In this document: positions 21,137-29,084 of the stretch, piece after piece
How positions within the stretch are numbered: the first letter of the stretch is position 1
How the letters are laid out: each line of letters begins with the position of its first letter
Assembly (NCBI RefSeq): GCF_014596915.1
Contig: NZ_JACVWU010000019.1
Span: forward strand, 62,001 to 126,000
From: Streptomyces sp. TRM68416
GTDB lineage: Bacteria; Actinomycetota; Actinomycetes; Streptomycetales; Streptomycetaceae
Direction: 5' to 3'
Length of the DNA: 64,000 nt
The notes under the pieces: generated by a model
Told to the model about the DNA's origin: nothing
The model's input: the letters and a program-made list of their open reading frames with translations, nothing else
Databases searched by the model: none
Program-made: the position numbers and the translations under genes

Positions 21137-21744
21137 TGCCACAGGGACAGCCGAGTGTGGTGCCGGACGACGGGCTGACGACGCGTCAGCGGCGCAACCG
21201 TCCCTTGGTCGTCGTGCACACGGGGATCGGGAAGGGGAAGTCCACCGCCGCTTTCGGGCTCGCGCTGCGGGCCTGGAACCAGGGGTGGCCCATCGGGGTG
21301 TTCCAGTTCGTCAAGTCGGCGAAGTGGAAGGTCGGCGAGGAGAACGCGCTGCGGGTGCTGGGGGCGTCCGGGGAGGGCGGGTCCGTCGACTGGCACAAGA
21401 TGGGCGAGGGGTGGTCCTGGGTTCAGCGGGACATCCAGGGTGACAACTCGACCAACGAGGAGAAGGCCCGGGAGGGCTGGGAGCAGGTCAAGCGGGATCT
21501 GGCGGCGGAGACGTACAAGCTGTACGTGCTCGACGAGTTCGCCTATCCGATGCACTGGGGGTGGGTGGACACCGATGAGGTCGTCGACGTGCTGCGGAAC
21601 CGGCCCGGCACCCAGCATGTCGTGATCACCGGGCGGAACGCGCCCGAGAAGCTCGTCGACTTCGCCGATCTCGTGACCGACATGTCCAAGGTGAAGCATC
21701 CGATGGACGCCGGGCAGAAGGGGCAGAGGGGCATCGAGTGGTGA
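21136..21744 (+). CDS. cobO: cob(I)yrinic acid a,c-diamide adenosyltransferase CobO
   Basis: A 202-residue CobA/CobO-type adenosyltransferase that attaches the 5'-deoxyadenosyl group to Co(I) corrinoids using ATP. The P-loop HTGIGKGKSTAAFG lies at residues 28-41, with FQFVKSAKWKVGEE and VLDEFAYPMHWGWVD as further signatures; it ends with the typical DMSKVKHPMDAGQKGQRGIEW tail, which marks the corrinoid lid. Its ATG shares one base with the stop of the upstream gene and a GAGGAGGG site precedes it. It overlaps cobB downstream by four bases. Confidence 0.95.
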   Translation: MPQGQPSVVPDDGLTTRQRRNRPLVVVHTGIGKGKSTAAFGLALRAWNQGWPIGVFQFVKSAKWKVGEENALRVLGASGEGGSVDWHKMGEGWSWVQRDIQGDNSTNEEKAREGWEQVKRDLAAETYKLYVLDEFAYPMHWGWVDTDEVVDVLRNRPGTQHVVITGRNAPEKLVDFADLVTDMSKVKHPMDAGQKGQRGIEW

Positions 21745-23201
21745 CGTCTTCCGTCCCTCGGCTGGTCATTGCCGCGCCTTCCTCGGGCAGCGGCAAGACC
21801 ACCGTTGCCACGGGGTTGATGGCCGCGTTCGCCGCGCGGGGGCTTGCCGTGTCTCCGCACAAGGTGGGGCCCGACTACATCGATCCCGGGTACCACGCGC
21901 TCGCCACCGGGCGGGTGGGGCGGAATCTCGACGCGTACCTGTGCGGGCCGGAGCTGGTCGGGCCGTTGTTCGCGCACGGGGCGCGGGGGTGTGACCTCGC
22001 GGTCGTCGAGGGCGTGATGGGTCTCTACGACGGGGCCGCGGGGGAAGGCGAACTGGCGTCGACGGCGCAGGTGGCGAAGTTGCTGCGGGCGCCGGTGGTG
22101 CTGGTGGTGGACGCGTCGTCGCAGGCCCGGTCGGTGGCGGCGCTGGTGCACGGGTTCGTGTCGTGGGATCCGGAGGTGCGGGTCGGGGGCGTGATCCTGA
22201 ACAAGGTCGGCTCGGATCGGCACGAGGAGTTGCTGCGGGAGGCGTTGGAAGCGGTCGGGGTGCCGGTGCTGGGGGTGTTGCGGCGGGCTCCGCAGGTGGA
22301 TACGCCGTCGCGGCATCTGGGGCTGGTGCCGGTGGCCGAGCGGGGGGCCGCGGCCGTGGAGGCGGTGGCCGCGATGGGGGCGCAGGTGGCCGACGGGTGT
22401 GATCTGGAGGGGTTGCTGGGGCTGGCGCGGAGTGCGGGTTCTTTGTCGGGTGCGGGGTGGGATGCGGCTGAGGTTTTGGGTTCTTCGCCCCCTCCGCCCC
22501 TTCCCGTCCCGACCCCGGGGGCTGCGCCCCCAGACCCCCGCTTCGGCCCTGGACGGGCCTCGTCCTCAAACGCCGGACGGGCTGAAAGCACCGGCCTGCG
22601 TCCCGTTGTCGCCGTTGCCGGTGGGGCCGCCTTCACCTTCTCCTATGCCGAGCATGCCGAGTTGCTGGCCGCGGCCGGGGCCGAGGTGGTGACCTTCGAT
22701 CCGTTGCGGGACGAGCAACTGCCGGATGGGACGCGTGGGTTGGTCATCGGGGGCGGGTTTCCCGAGGTGTACGCCTCCGAGTTGTCCGCCAACGAGCCGT
22801 TGCGGAAGGCGGTCGCGGAGCTTGCGCTCGGTGGGGCTCCCGTTGCCGCCGAGTGTGCCGGGCTGCTCTATCTGTGCCGTGAGCTGGACGGGCGGCCCAT
22901 GTGCGGGGTGCTGGATGCGGAGGCGCGGATGACGGGGCGGCTCACGCTCGGGTACCGGGATGCCGTGGCGGTCGGTGACAGTTCGCTGGTTGCCGCCGGG
23001 GGGCGGATGCGGGGGCACGAGTTCCATCGGACCGTCGTCGAGCCGGGCGCCGGGGCGGCTCCCGCGTGGGGGGTGCGCGCCCCTGAGCGGCGCGTCGAAG
23101 GTTTCGTACAACTAGGTGTGCACGCGAGTTATCTGCACACGCACTGGGCGTCCGCGCCCGGTGTCGCCCGTCGGTTCGTGGAGAGGTGCCGGACGTCATG
23201 A
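21741..23201 (+). CDS. cobB: hydrogenobyrinic (cobyrinic) acid a,c-diamide synthase CobB, with an in-frame repeat insertion
   Basis: A 486-residue amidotransferase that amidates the a and c side chains of hydrogenobyrinic acid before cobalt insertion. The N-terminal P-loop APSSGSGKTTVATG is followed by HKVGPDYIDPGYH; the C-terminal class I glutaminase domain carries Cys in AAECAGLLYLCREL and His in GHEFHRTVV. Residues of about 247-283 (proline/serine/alanine-rich) are encoded by a dispersed intergenic repeat that keeps the frame open and sits between the two domains, lengthening the linker. The frame remains intact, so the enzyme is probably functional. Start GTG 21741 overlaps the cobO stop; GTG 21738 is a weaker alternative. 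Confidence 0.94.
   Translation: MTSSVPRLVIAAPSSGSGKTTVATGLMAAFAARGLAVSPHKVGPDYIDPGYHALATGRVGRNLDAYLCGPELVGPLFAHGARGCDLAVVEGVMGLYDGAAGEGELASTAQVAKLLRAPVVLVVDASSQARSVAALVHGFVSWDPEVRVGGVILNKVGSDRHEELLREALEAVGVPVLGVLRRAPQVDTPSRHLGLVPVAERGAAAVEAVAAMGAQVADGCDLEGLLGLARSAGSLSGAGWDAAEVLGSSPPPPLPVPTPGAAPPDPRFGPGRASSSNAGRAESTGLRPVVAVAGGAAFTFSYAEHAELLAAAGAEVVTFDPLRDEQLPDGTRGLVIGGGFPEVYASELSANEPLRKAVAELALGGAPVAAECAGLLYLCRELDGRPMCGVLDAEARMTGRLTLGYRDAVAVGDSSLVAAGGRMRGHEFHRTVVEPGAGAAPAWGVRAPERRVEGFVQLGVHASYLHTHWASAPGVARRFVERCRTS
22481..22587 (+). repeat. dispersed repeat inserted in frame inside cobB
   Basis: This 107-base stretch matches the intergenic repeat at 43744-43872 along most of its length, including the shared block CCTCGTCCTCAAACGCCGGA (22558-22577), then CGGGCTG, and the GGGGCTSCGCCCC element. 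It lies wholly within the cobB reading frame and codes for about 36 low-complexity residues at the junction of the two enzyme domains. The same block is a common intergenic repeat in Streptomyces as far as I recall. Confidence 0.8.
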
Positions 23202-23932
23202 GCAACAGCAGGCTGATCGGGGTCGGGGTGGGTCCCGGGGACCCGGAGCTGGTGACGGTCAAGGGCGTCAACGCGCTGCGGGCCGCCGATGTCGTCGTCG
23301 TACCGGTGATGGACACCGGGGAGCGAGGGCGGGCCGAGGCCACGGTGCTGCACTACGTGCCCGGGGACAAGGTCGTACGGGTGGTGTTCGCGCTGAACGA
23401 GCGGACGGACCGGGGGCGTCGTGAGGCGGCCTGGGACGCGGCGGGCGGACGGGTGGCCGAGCTGCTGCGGGAGCATTCCGTCGTCGCGTTCGCCACGATC
23501 GGTGATCCCAACGTGTACTCCACCTTCACCTACCTCGCCCAGACCATCGGGGGGCTCGTGCCGGGGACCGTGGTGGAAACGGTTCCCGGGATCACCGCCA
23601 TGCAGGACCTCGCCTCGCGGTCGGGGGCCGTGCTGACGGAGGGGACCGAGCCGCTGACGCTGGTTCCGGTGACCGCCGGGGCCGCGGTGCTCAAGGAGGC
23701 GCTGGCCGGGCCGGGGACCGTCGTCGCCTACAAGTTCGGGCGGCAGGCCGGTGAGGTGGCCGAGGCGTTGCGGGAGAGCGGGCGGCTCGACGACGCCGTG
23801 TGGGGGGCCTCGCTCGGGCTGCCCGAGGAGTCGATACGGCCCGCCGGCGAGCTCGACGGCACGCCGCTGCCGTATCTGTCCACGCTCATCGCGCCCGCGC
23901 GGCGCGACGGCGGGCGGGGCGGCAAGCTGTGA
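23198..23932 (+). CDS. cobI: precorrin-2 C20-methyltransferase CobI
   Basis: A 244-residue SAM-dependent tetrapyrrole methylase that adds the C20 methyl to precorrin-2. IGVGVGPGDPELVTVKGV at residues 7-24 is the substrate/SAM loop, VVAFATIGDPNVYSTFTYLA the second conserved block, and VETVPGITAMQDLASR the third. Length is normal. The ATG overlaps the cobB stop (ATGA). It closes the first half of the cobalamin operon and faces the convergent ZIP transporter gene, whose stop lies five bases away. Confidence 0.95.
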   Translation: MSNSRLIGVGVGPGDPELVTVKGVNALRAADVVVVPVMDTGERGRAEATVLHYVPGDKVVRVVFALNERTDRGRREAAWDAAGGRVAELLREHSVVAFATIGDPNVYSTFTYLAQTIGGLVPGTVVETVPGITAMQDLASRSGAVLTEGTEPLTLVPVTAGAAVLKEALAGPGTVVAYKFGRQAGEVAEALRESGRLDDAVWGASLGLPEESIRPAGELDGTPLPYLSTLIAPARRDGGRGGKL

Positions 23933-23937
23933 GTCCG

Positions 23938-24666
23938 TCAACCGGACAGGCCCACCACCAGCCAGATGAACGCCGCTCCCGCGATCGTGCACAGCACGGT
24001 GGAGCGGGCGGGGTGTTCGTGGTGGGCCTCGGGGAGGATCTCGGCCGCCGCGAGGTAGAGGAGCGCGCCGCCGAAGAGGCCGAGATAGCCGCCGAGCAGG
24101 TGCTCGGGGATGGTGAACAGGAGCGTGGAGGCCGCGCCCGCGACCGGCGCCACCGCGTCCGCGAACAGCATCGCGATCGCTCGGCGGCGGGCGTTGCCGT
24201 ACAGGCTGGTGATCGTGTACGTGTTGAACCCGTCCGCGAAGTCGTGGGCGACGACGGCCAGCGCGACCGCCGTGCCCATGCCGCCGCCGACCTGGAAGGC
24301 GGCGCCGATCGCCACGCCGTCCATCGCGCTGTGGCCGACCATCGCCGCGGCCGCCGTCAGGCCGACCTCGGGGGCCCGGCCGTTCGCCTCCTCGGCACCG
24401 TGTGCCGCCTGGCGGGCCGCCAGCAGGCGTTCCACCAGATGGGCCAGCAGGAAGCCGGCCACGAAGAGGAGCAGGGCGGCCGGTACGCCGTAGATCTCCT
24501 CGCCGGCCGCGTTCAGCGCCTCCGGCAGCAGGTCGAGGCCGACCACGCCCAGCATCAGGCCGCCGGCCAGGCCCAGCACGAGGTGACGGCGGTCCGTCAC
24601 ACGTTGTGCCGTCCAGCCGCCGGCCAGCGTCATCAGGAACGCGCCGAGCGCGACGAAGACCGCCAT
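23938..24666 (-). CDS. ZIP family divalent metal transporter
   Basis: A 242-residue integral membrane protein with about eight helices and a His/Glu-containing loop after helix 3 (AARQAAHGAEEANG). The ZIP helix-IV and helix-V metal motifs are clear: MVGHSAMDGVAIGAAFQ and VVAHDFADGFNTY. ZIP proteins import zinc, iron, manganese or cobalt. The start at 24666 (MAVFVALGAF) begins directly with the first helix and has a GAAGAG site; an in-frame start at 24723 would add 19 residues. It sits on the minus strand in the middle of the cobalamin cluster, between cobI and cobM, so a role in cobalt supply is a reasonable inference but is not shown by sequence. Confidence 0.88.
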   Translation of the reverse strand: MAVFVALGAFLMTLAGGWTAQRVTDRRHLVLGLAGGLMLGVVGLDLLPEALNAAGEEIYGVPAALLLFVAGFLLAHLVERLLAARQAAHGAEEANGRAPEVGLTAAAAMVGHSAMDGVAIGAAFQVGGGMGTAVALAVVAHDFADGFNTYTITSLYGNARRRAIAMLFADAVAPVAGAASTLLFTIPEHLLGGYLGLFGGALLYLAAAEILPEAHHEHPARSTVLCTIAGAAFIWLVVGLSG

Positions 24667-24746
24667 GTGCTCTTCGTATCCGATCGGCGCCCCATTTCGC
24701 ACATTCAGCCTTCGCTGTGACATCCCGTACGAGAGGACCCCAACCC

Positions 24747-25565
24747 ATGGCCGACACCCCCACCGGCAAGGTGACCTTCGTCGGTGCCGGCCCCGGCGCC
24801 GCCGACCTGCTGACGTTCCGTGCCGCGCGGGCCATCGCGGAGGCCGATGTCGTGATCTGGGCGGCCAGCCTGGTCCAGGCGGAGGTCCTGCAGCACGCGC
24901 GGGAGGATGCGGAGGTCCTCGACTCGGCGACCATGTCCCTCGAGGACGTCGTCGCCGTGTACGAGCGGGCGCGGGCGGAGGGGCTGCGCGTGGCCCGTAT
25001 CCACTCCGGTGACCCGGCCCTGTGGGGCGGTACGCAGGAGCAGTTGGACCGGTGTGCCGCGCTCGGTATCGCCACCGAGGTCGTGCCGGGTGTCTCCGCG
25101 TTCTCCGCCGTCGCCGCGCTCGCGCAGCGTGAGCTGACCATCCCGGAGGTGGCGCAGTCGGTCGTGCTGACCCGGCTCGGTGGCGGAAAGACGCCGATGC
25201 CGCCCGGGGAGGAGGTGCGGGAGTTCGCCAAGCACGGCACCACCATGGCGATCTTCCTGTCGGCCGCCCGCAGCGGGCAGTTGGTGCGGGAGCTGCTGGA
25301 GGGCGGCTACCCGACGGACACCCCGGTGGTGGTCGCGTACCAGGCGACCTGGCCGGAGGAGCTGGTCGTGCGGTGCACGATCGGCACGCTGGAGGAGACG
25401 GTCAAGGAGCACAAGCTGTGGAAGCACACGCTGTTCCTGGTCGGCCCGGCGCTCGACGCGCACGGCACCCGCTCGCACCTGTACCACCCGGGTCATTTCC
25501 ACGGCTACCGCAAGGCCGACCCGGAGGCCCGTCGGGCGCTGCGCGAGCGGGGTGCGAGTACGTGA
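24747..25565 (+). CDS. cobM: precorrin-4 C11-methyltransferase CobM
   Basis: A 272-residue tetrapyrrole methylase that methylates C11 of precorrin-4. VTFVGAGPGAADLLTFRAAR opens the SAM-binding fold, ARIHSGDPALWGGTQEQ and VVPGVSAFSAVAALAQRELT are the family-specific blocks, and TPMPPGEEVREFAKHGTTMA is typical of CobM/CbiF. The ATG at 24747 follows GAGAGGA. An 80-base gap from the divergent ZIP gene must contain its promoter if this half of the cluster is transcribed separately; I see no second riboswitch there. It overlaps cobL by four bases. Confidence 0.95.
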   Translation: MADTPTGKVTFVGAGPGAADLLTFRAARAIAEADVVIWAASLVQAEVLQHAREDAEVLDSATMSLEDVVAVYERARAEGLRVARIHSGDPALWGGTQEQLDRCAALGIATEVVPGVSAFSAVAALAQRELTIPEVAQSVVLTRLGGGKTPMPPGEEVREFAKHGTTMAIFLSAARSGQLVRELLEGGYPTDTPVVVAYQATWPEELVVRCTIGTLEETVKEHKLWKHTLFLVGPALDAHGTRSHLYHPGHFHGYRKADPEARRALRERGAST

Positions 25566-26803
25566 ACCGTCTGATCACCGTCTTCGGTACGGGGACGGGG
25601 GCGCCGGTTCCGGCGGAGGTGCTGGCCGGGGCCCGGCTGGTGGTGGGCGGCCGGCGGCATCTGGAGTCCGCGGCGGTGCCGGAGGACGCCGAGCGGGTCG
25701 TGCTCGGGCCGTTGGCGCCCGCGCTCGATGTGGTCGAGCGGCATCTGGACAAGCAGGACCGGGTCGTCGTGCTGGCCTCCGGCGATCCGGGGTTCTTCGG
25801 GATCGTGCGGGCGCTGGCCGAGCGGTTCGGGTCGGAGCGGCTGGACGTGCGGGCCGGGGTGTCCTCGGTGGCCGCCGCGTTCGCGCGGGCCGGGCTGCCG
25901 TGGGACGACGCCGTCGTGGTCAGCGCGCACGGGCGGGACCTGCGGACGGCCGTCCACGTGTGCCGGGCGCGGCCGAAGGTCGCCGTGCTGACGGGGCCGG
26001 GTTCGGGGCCCGCGGAACTGGGGGCGGCGCTCAAGCACGAGGCGCGTGTCCTCCTCGTCGCCACCGCGCTCGGCTCGGCGGACGAGCGCGTCGAGCGGGT
26101 GACCCCCGCGCAGGCCGCGGCCCGGGACTGGGGTACGGCGGTGAGTGTCGTGCTGTGCCTGGACGAGGCGCGGGCGCTGGGGCCGGTGCGTACGGTCGCC
26201 GGGGCGCCTGCCGGGCCCGCCGGATGGGCGCTGGACGAGGCCGGGTTCGCCCACCGCGACTCGATGATCACCAAGTTCGAGGTGCGGGCGCTGGCCCTGG
26301 CCCGGCTCGGTCCGCGGCTCGGCGAGCACGTGTGGGACATCGGCGCGGGCTCGGGGTCGGTGGCCGTGGAGTGCGCGCGGTTCGGTGCCGCCGTCACCGC
26401 GGTGGAGAAGACCCGGGACGGGGTGGAGCGGATCCGTGCCAATGCCGCCGCGCACGGTGTCGACGTACGGGCGGTGCACGGGGCGGCGCCCACGGTGCTG
26501 TCCGATCTCGACGATCCCGACGCGGTGTTCGTCGGGGGCGGGGGGCGCGAGCTGCCCGCGATCGTGACCGCGTGCGCGCGGCGGGCCCGGCGGACGGTGG
26601 TCGTCGCGATGGCCGCGCTGGACCGGGTGCCGGCGGCACGCGCGGCGCTCCTCGGCGCCGGGTTCGCCTGCGACGGGGTGCTGTTGCAGTCGTCGCGGCT
26701 GGCACCGCTGCCGGGCGAGGTGACCCGGCTGGCGGCGACCAATCCGGTTTTTCTGTTGTGGGGCGTCAGAAACCCCGTCTCTCATGAAGGAGTTGCTCAG
26801 TGA
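25562..26803 (+). CDS. cobL: precorrin-6Y C5,15-methyltransferase (decarboxylating) CobL, CbiE-CbiT fusion
   Basis: A 413-residue bifunctional enzyme. The N-terminal ~200 residues are a CbiE-type tetrapyrrole methylase (VVLASGDPGFFGIVRALAER; VRAGVSSVAAAFARAGLPWD). The C-terminal part is a CbiT-type Rossmann methyltransferase with the SAM loop VWDIGAGSGSVAVE and the preceding HRDSMITKFEVRALAL, which is the CbiT entry motif. Together they methylate C5 and C15 and decarboxylate the acetate at C12. The frame continues upstream to 25373 within cobM, but the GTG at 25562 overlapping the cobM stop is the natural start. It overlaps the next gene by four bases. Confidence 0.95.
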   Translation: MNRLITVFGTGTGAPVPAEVLAGARLVVGGRRHLESAAVPEDAERVVLGPLAPALDVVERHLDKQDRVVVLASGDPGFFGIVRALAERFGSERLDVRAGVSSVAAAFARAGLPWDDAVVVSAHGRDLRTAVHVCRARPKVAVLTGPGSGPAELGAALKHEARVLLVATALGSADERVERVTPAQAAARDWGTAVSVVLCLDEARALGPVRTVAGAPAGPAGWALDEAGFAHRDSMITKFEVRALALARLGPRLGEHVWDIGAGSGSVAVECARFGAAVTAVEKTRDGVERIRANAAAHGVDVRAVHGAAPTVLSDLDDPDAVFVGGGGRELPAIVTACARRARRTVVVAMAALDRVPAARAALLGAGFACDGVLLQSSRLAPLPGEVTRLAATNPVFLLWGVRNPVSHEGVAQ

Positions 26804-28500
26804 TCGGCCTCATTTCCGCCACCGCGGCGGGGGCGGCTGCGCGGGACCGGCTGGCCGCGGCGTGGCCGGAGCGGACGCGTGTGTACGAGGGTCCCGTGGG
26901 GGACGCCGTGCGGGCCGCGTTCGCGGAGTGCGAGCAGCTCGTGTGCTTCCTGGCCACGGGGGCGGTGGTGCGGCTGGTCGCGCCGCTGCTCGGCGACAAG
27001 GCGTCCGACCCGGGTGTGGTGTGCGTCGACGAGGGCGGGCGGTTCGCCGTGTCGCTGGTCGGCGGGCACGGCGGCGGGGCCAACGAACTCGCCCGCGAGG
27101 TGGGCGGGTTGCTGGGCGCCGAGCCGGTGGTGACCACGGCCACGGACGCGGTCGGCATCCCGGGCCTGGACACCCTCGGCATGCCCTACGAGGGTGATGT
27201 CGCCGGGGTGAGCCGGGCCCTGCTGGACGGGGAGCCGGTCGCGCTGGTGCCGGAGGTGGTGTGGCCGTTGCCGCCGCTGCCGCTCGCCGCCGAGGGGGAC
27301 CGGAAGATCCGGGTGACCGATCGTGCGGACGAACCCGCCGACGGTGAGGTGCTGTTGCGTCCGCCCACGCTCGTCGTCGGCGTCGGCGCCTCCAAGGGGG
27401 CGTCCGTCGAGGAGGTGCTGGGTCTGGTCCGGGCGAGCCTGCGGGAGGCGGGGCTTTCTCCTCGTAGCGTCGCCGAACTGGCCACCGTGGACGCCAAGTC
27501 GGAGGAGACGGGCATCGTCGGGGCCGCCGCGCTGCTCGGGGTGCCGGTGGTGACGTACCCGGCCGAGGAGCTGGCCGGGGTCGAGGTGCCCAACCCGTCG
27601 GGCGCGCCGCTCGCCGCCGTGGGCACGCCGTCCGTGGCGGAGGCGGCGGCGCTGATCGGCGGGGGCGAACTCCTCGTGCCCAAGCGGAAGTCGGAGCGCG
27701 CGGACGGGCAGCCCGCGATGGCCACCTGTGCCGTCGTACGGCGTCCCGCGCGCGGGCGGCTCGCGGTGGTCGGGCTCGGGCCCGGCGCCCGGGACCTGCT
27801 CACGCCGCGTGCCGAGGCCGAGTTGCGGCGGGCTTCGGTGCTCGTCGGGCTCGACCAGTACGTCGACCAGATCCGTGATCTGCTGCGGCCCGGCACTCGG
27901 GTCCTGGAGTCGGGGCTCGGCGCGGAGGAGGAGCGGGCGCGGACGGCCGTGGCGGAGGCCCGCAAGGGGCAGGCCGTGGCGCTGATCGGCAGCGGTGACG
28001 CCGGGGTGTACGCCATGGCCTCGCCCGCGCTCGCCGAGGCCTCCGACGACATCGACGTGATCGGGGTGCCCGGGGTGACGGCCGCGCTGGCGGCCGGGGC
28101 GATCCTCGGGGCGCCGCTGGGCCACGACCATGTGTCGATCAGCCTGTCCGACCTGCACACGCCGTGGGAGGTCATCGAGCGGCGGGTGCGGGCGGCGGCC
28201 GAGGCGGACATCGTGGTCACCTTCTACAACCCCCGTTCGCGGGGCCGTGACTGGCAGTTGCCCAAGGCGCTGGCGATCCTCGCGGAGCACCGGGAGCCGG
28301 CGACGCCGGTCGGTGTCGTACGCAACGCGTCCCGCCCGGACGAGTCCAGCCGACTCACCTCGCTGGCCGAACTCGACCCGGCGACGGTCGACATGATGAC
28401 GGTCGTGACCGTGGGCAACACCGCGACCCGGAACATCGCGGGGCGCATGGTGACGCCGCGCGGTTACCGCTGGCAGGCATCGCAGGAGGGCCCGAAGTGA
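26800..28500 (+). CDS. cobJ: CbiG-CobJ fusion: cobalamin protein CbiG plus precorrin-3B C17-methyltransferase
   Basis: A 566-residue fusion. Residues of about 1-310 match CbiG: the N-terminal VCFLATGAVVRLVAPLLGDK, SLVGGHGGGANELAREV, and the C-terminal CbiG domain with VVGVGASKGASVEEVLGLV and LATVDAKSEETGIV. After a short linker, residues about 320-566 are a CobJ/CbiH methylase (LAVVGLGPGARDLLTPRAEA; ALIGSGDAGVYAMASPALAE; VTFYNPRSRGRDWQL) that contracts the ring while methylating C17. CbiG belongs to the cobalt-early route, where it opens the lactone, yet this cluster also encodes the late chelatase CobN. Such fusions occur in actinobacteria. GTG start overlaps the cobL stop. Confidence 0.94.
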   Translation: MIGLISATAAGAAARDRLAAAWPERTRVYEGPVGDAVRAAFAECEQLVCFLATGAVVRLVAPLLGDKASDPGVVCVDEGGRFAVSLVGGHGGGANELAREVGGLLGAEPVVTTATDAVGIPGLDTLGMPYEGDVAGVSRALLDGEPVALVPEVVWPLPPLPLAAEGDRKIRVTDRADEPADGEVLLRPPTLVVGVGASKGASVEEVLGLVRASLREAGLSPRSVAELATVDAKSEETGIVGAAALLGVPVVTYPAEELAGVEVPNPSGAPLAAVGTPSVAEAAALIGGGELLVPKRKSERADGQPAMATCAVVRRPARGRLAVVGLGPGARDLLTPRAEAELRRASVLVGLDQYVDQIRDLLRPGTRVLESGLGAEEERARTAVAEARKGQAVALIGSGDAGVYAMASPALAEASDDIDVIGVPGVTAALAAGAILGAPLGHDHVSISLSDLHTPWEVIERRVRAAAEADIVVTFYNPRSRGRDWQLPKALAILAEHREPATPVGVVRNASRPDESSRLTSLAELDPATVDMMTVVTVGNTATRNIAGRMVTPRGYRWQASQEGPK

Positions 28501-29084
28501 AGCGCGTCGTCCATCCGATCGAGGAGGAGTCCTACCGTCGGCTGCGCGCCCGCCTGGACACCTCTCATTTCCCGCCGCTGACCCGGGCGGTGGTGGAGCG
28601 GGTCATCCACTCCGCCGCCGACCTGGAGTACGCGGACGATCTCGTCATGGACGAGGGCGAGTTGGCGAAGGCGCACCGGGCGCTGCACGCCGGGGCGCCC
28701 GTCGTCGTGGACGTGGAGATGGTCGCGGCCGGGATCACCCGGCGGGAGACCGTGTGCCGGCTGAGGGACGCCGTGGCCGGGCCGGGGCTGACCCGTTCGG
28801 CGCACGCGATCCGGCTGGCGTACGAGCAGGTCGGTCCGGGTGCCCTGTGGGTGATCGGCAACGCGCCGACCGCCCTGGAGGAGCTGCTGACCCTGGATGC
28901 CGCCCCGGCCCTCGTCATCGGCCTGCCCGTCGGCTTCGTCGGCGCGGTCGAGTCCAAGGCGGCGCTGCGCGAGAGCGGACTGCCCGCCGTGAGCAACGTG
29001 TCCGAGAAGGGCGGTTCGGCGGTCGCTTCCGCCGCGCTCAACGCCCTGCTGTACCACCCCGTTTCGTCTGAGGAGAACCCGTGA
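28497..29084 (+). CDS. cobH: precorrin-8X methylmutase CobH
   Basis: A 195-residue mutase that moves the methyl from C11 to C12 to give hydrogenobyrinic acid. The catalytic His lies in VVERVIHSAADLEYADD, and the other family blocks VVVDVEMVAAGITRR, ALWVIGNAPTALEELL and GLPVGFVGAVESKAALRESG are present with the final SEKGGSAVASAALNALL. Length and start (GTG overlapping the previous stop) are as expected. It overlaps cbiX by four bases. Confidence 0.96.
   Translation: MKRVVHPIEEESYRRLRARLDTSHFPPLTRAVVERVIHSAADLEYADDLVMDEGELAKAHRALHAGAPVVVDVEMVAAGITRRETVCRLRDAVAGPGLTRSAHAIRLAYEQVGPGALWVIGNAPTALEELLTLDAAPALVIGLPVGFVGAVESKAALRESGLPAVSNVSEKGGSAVASAALNALLYHPVSSEENP

Noticed and set aside
24667..24746. 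Possible second cobalamin riboswitch before cobM
   Set aside because: The 80-base gap is too short for the aptamer and lacks the CCCGCCACTGT and GCCAGGA elements.
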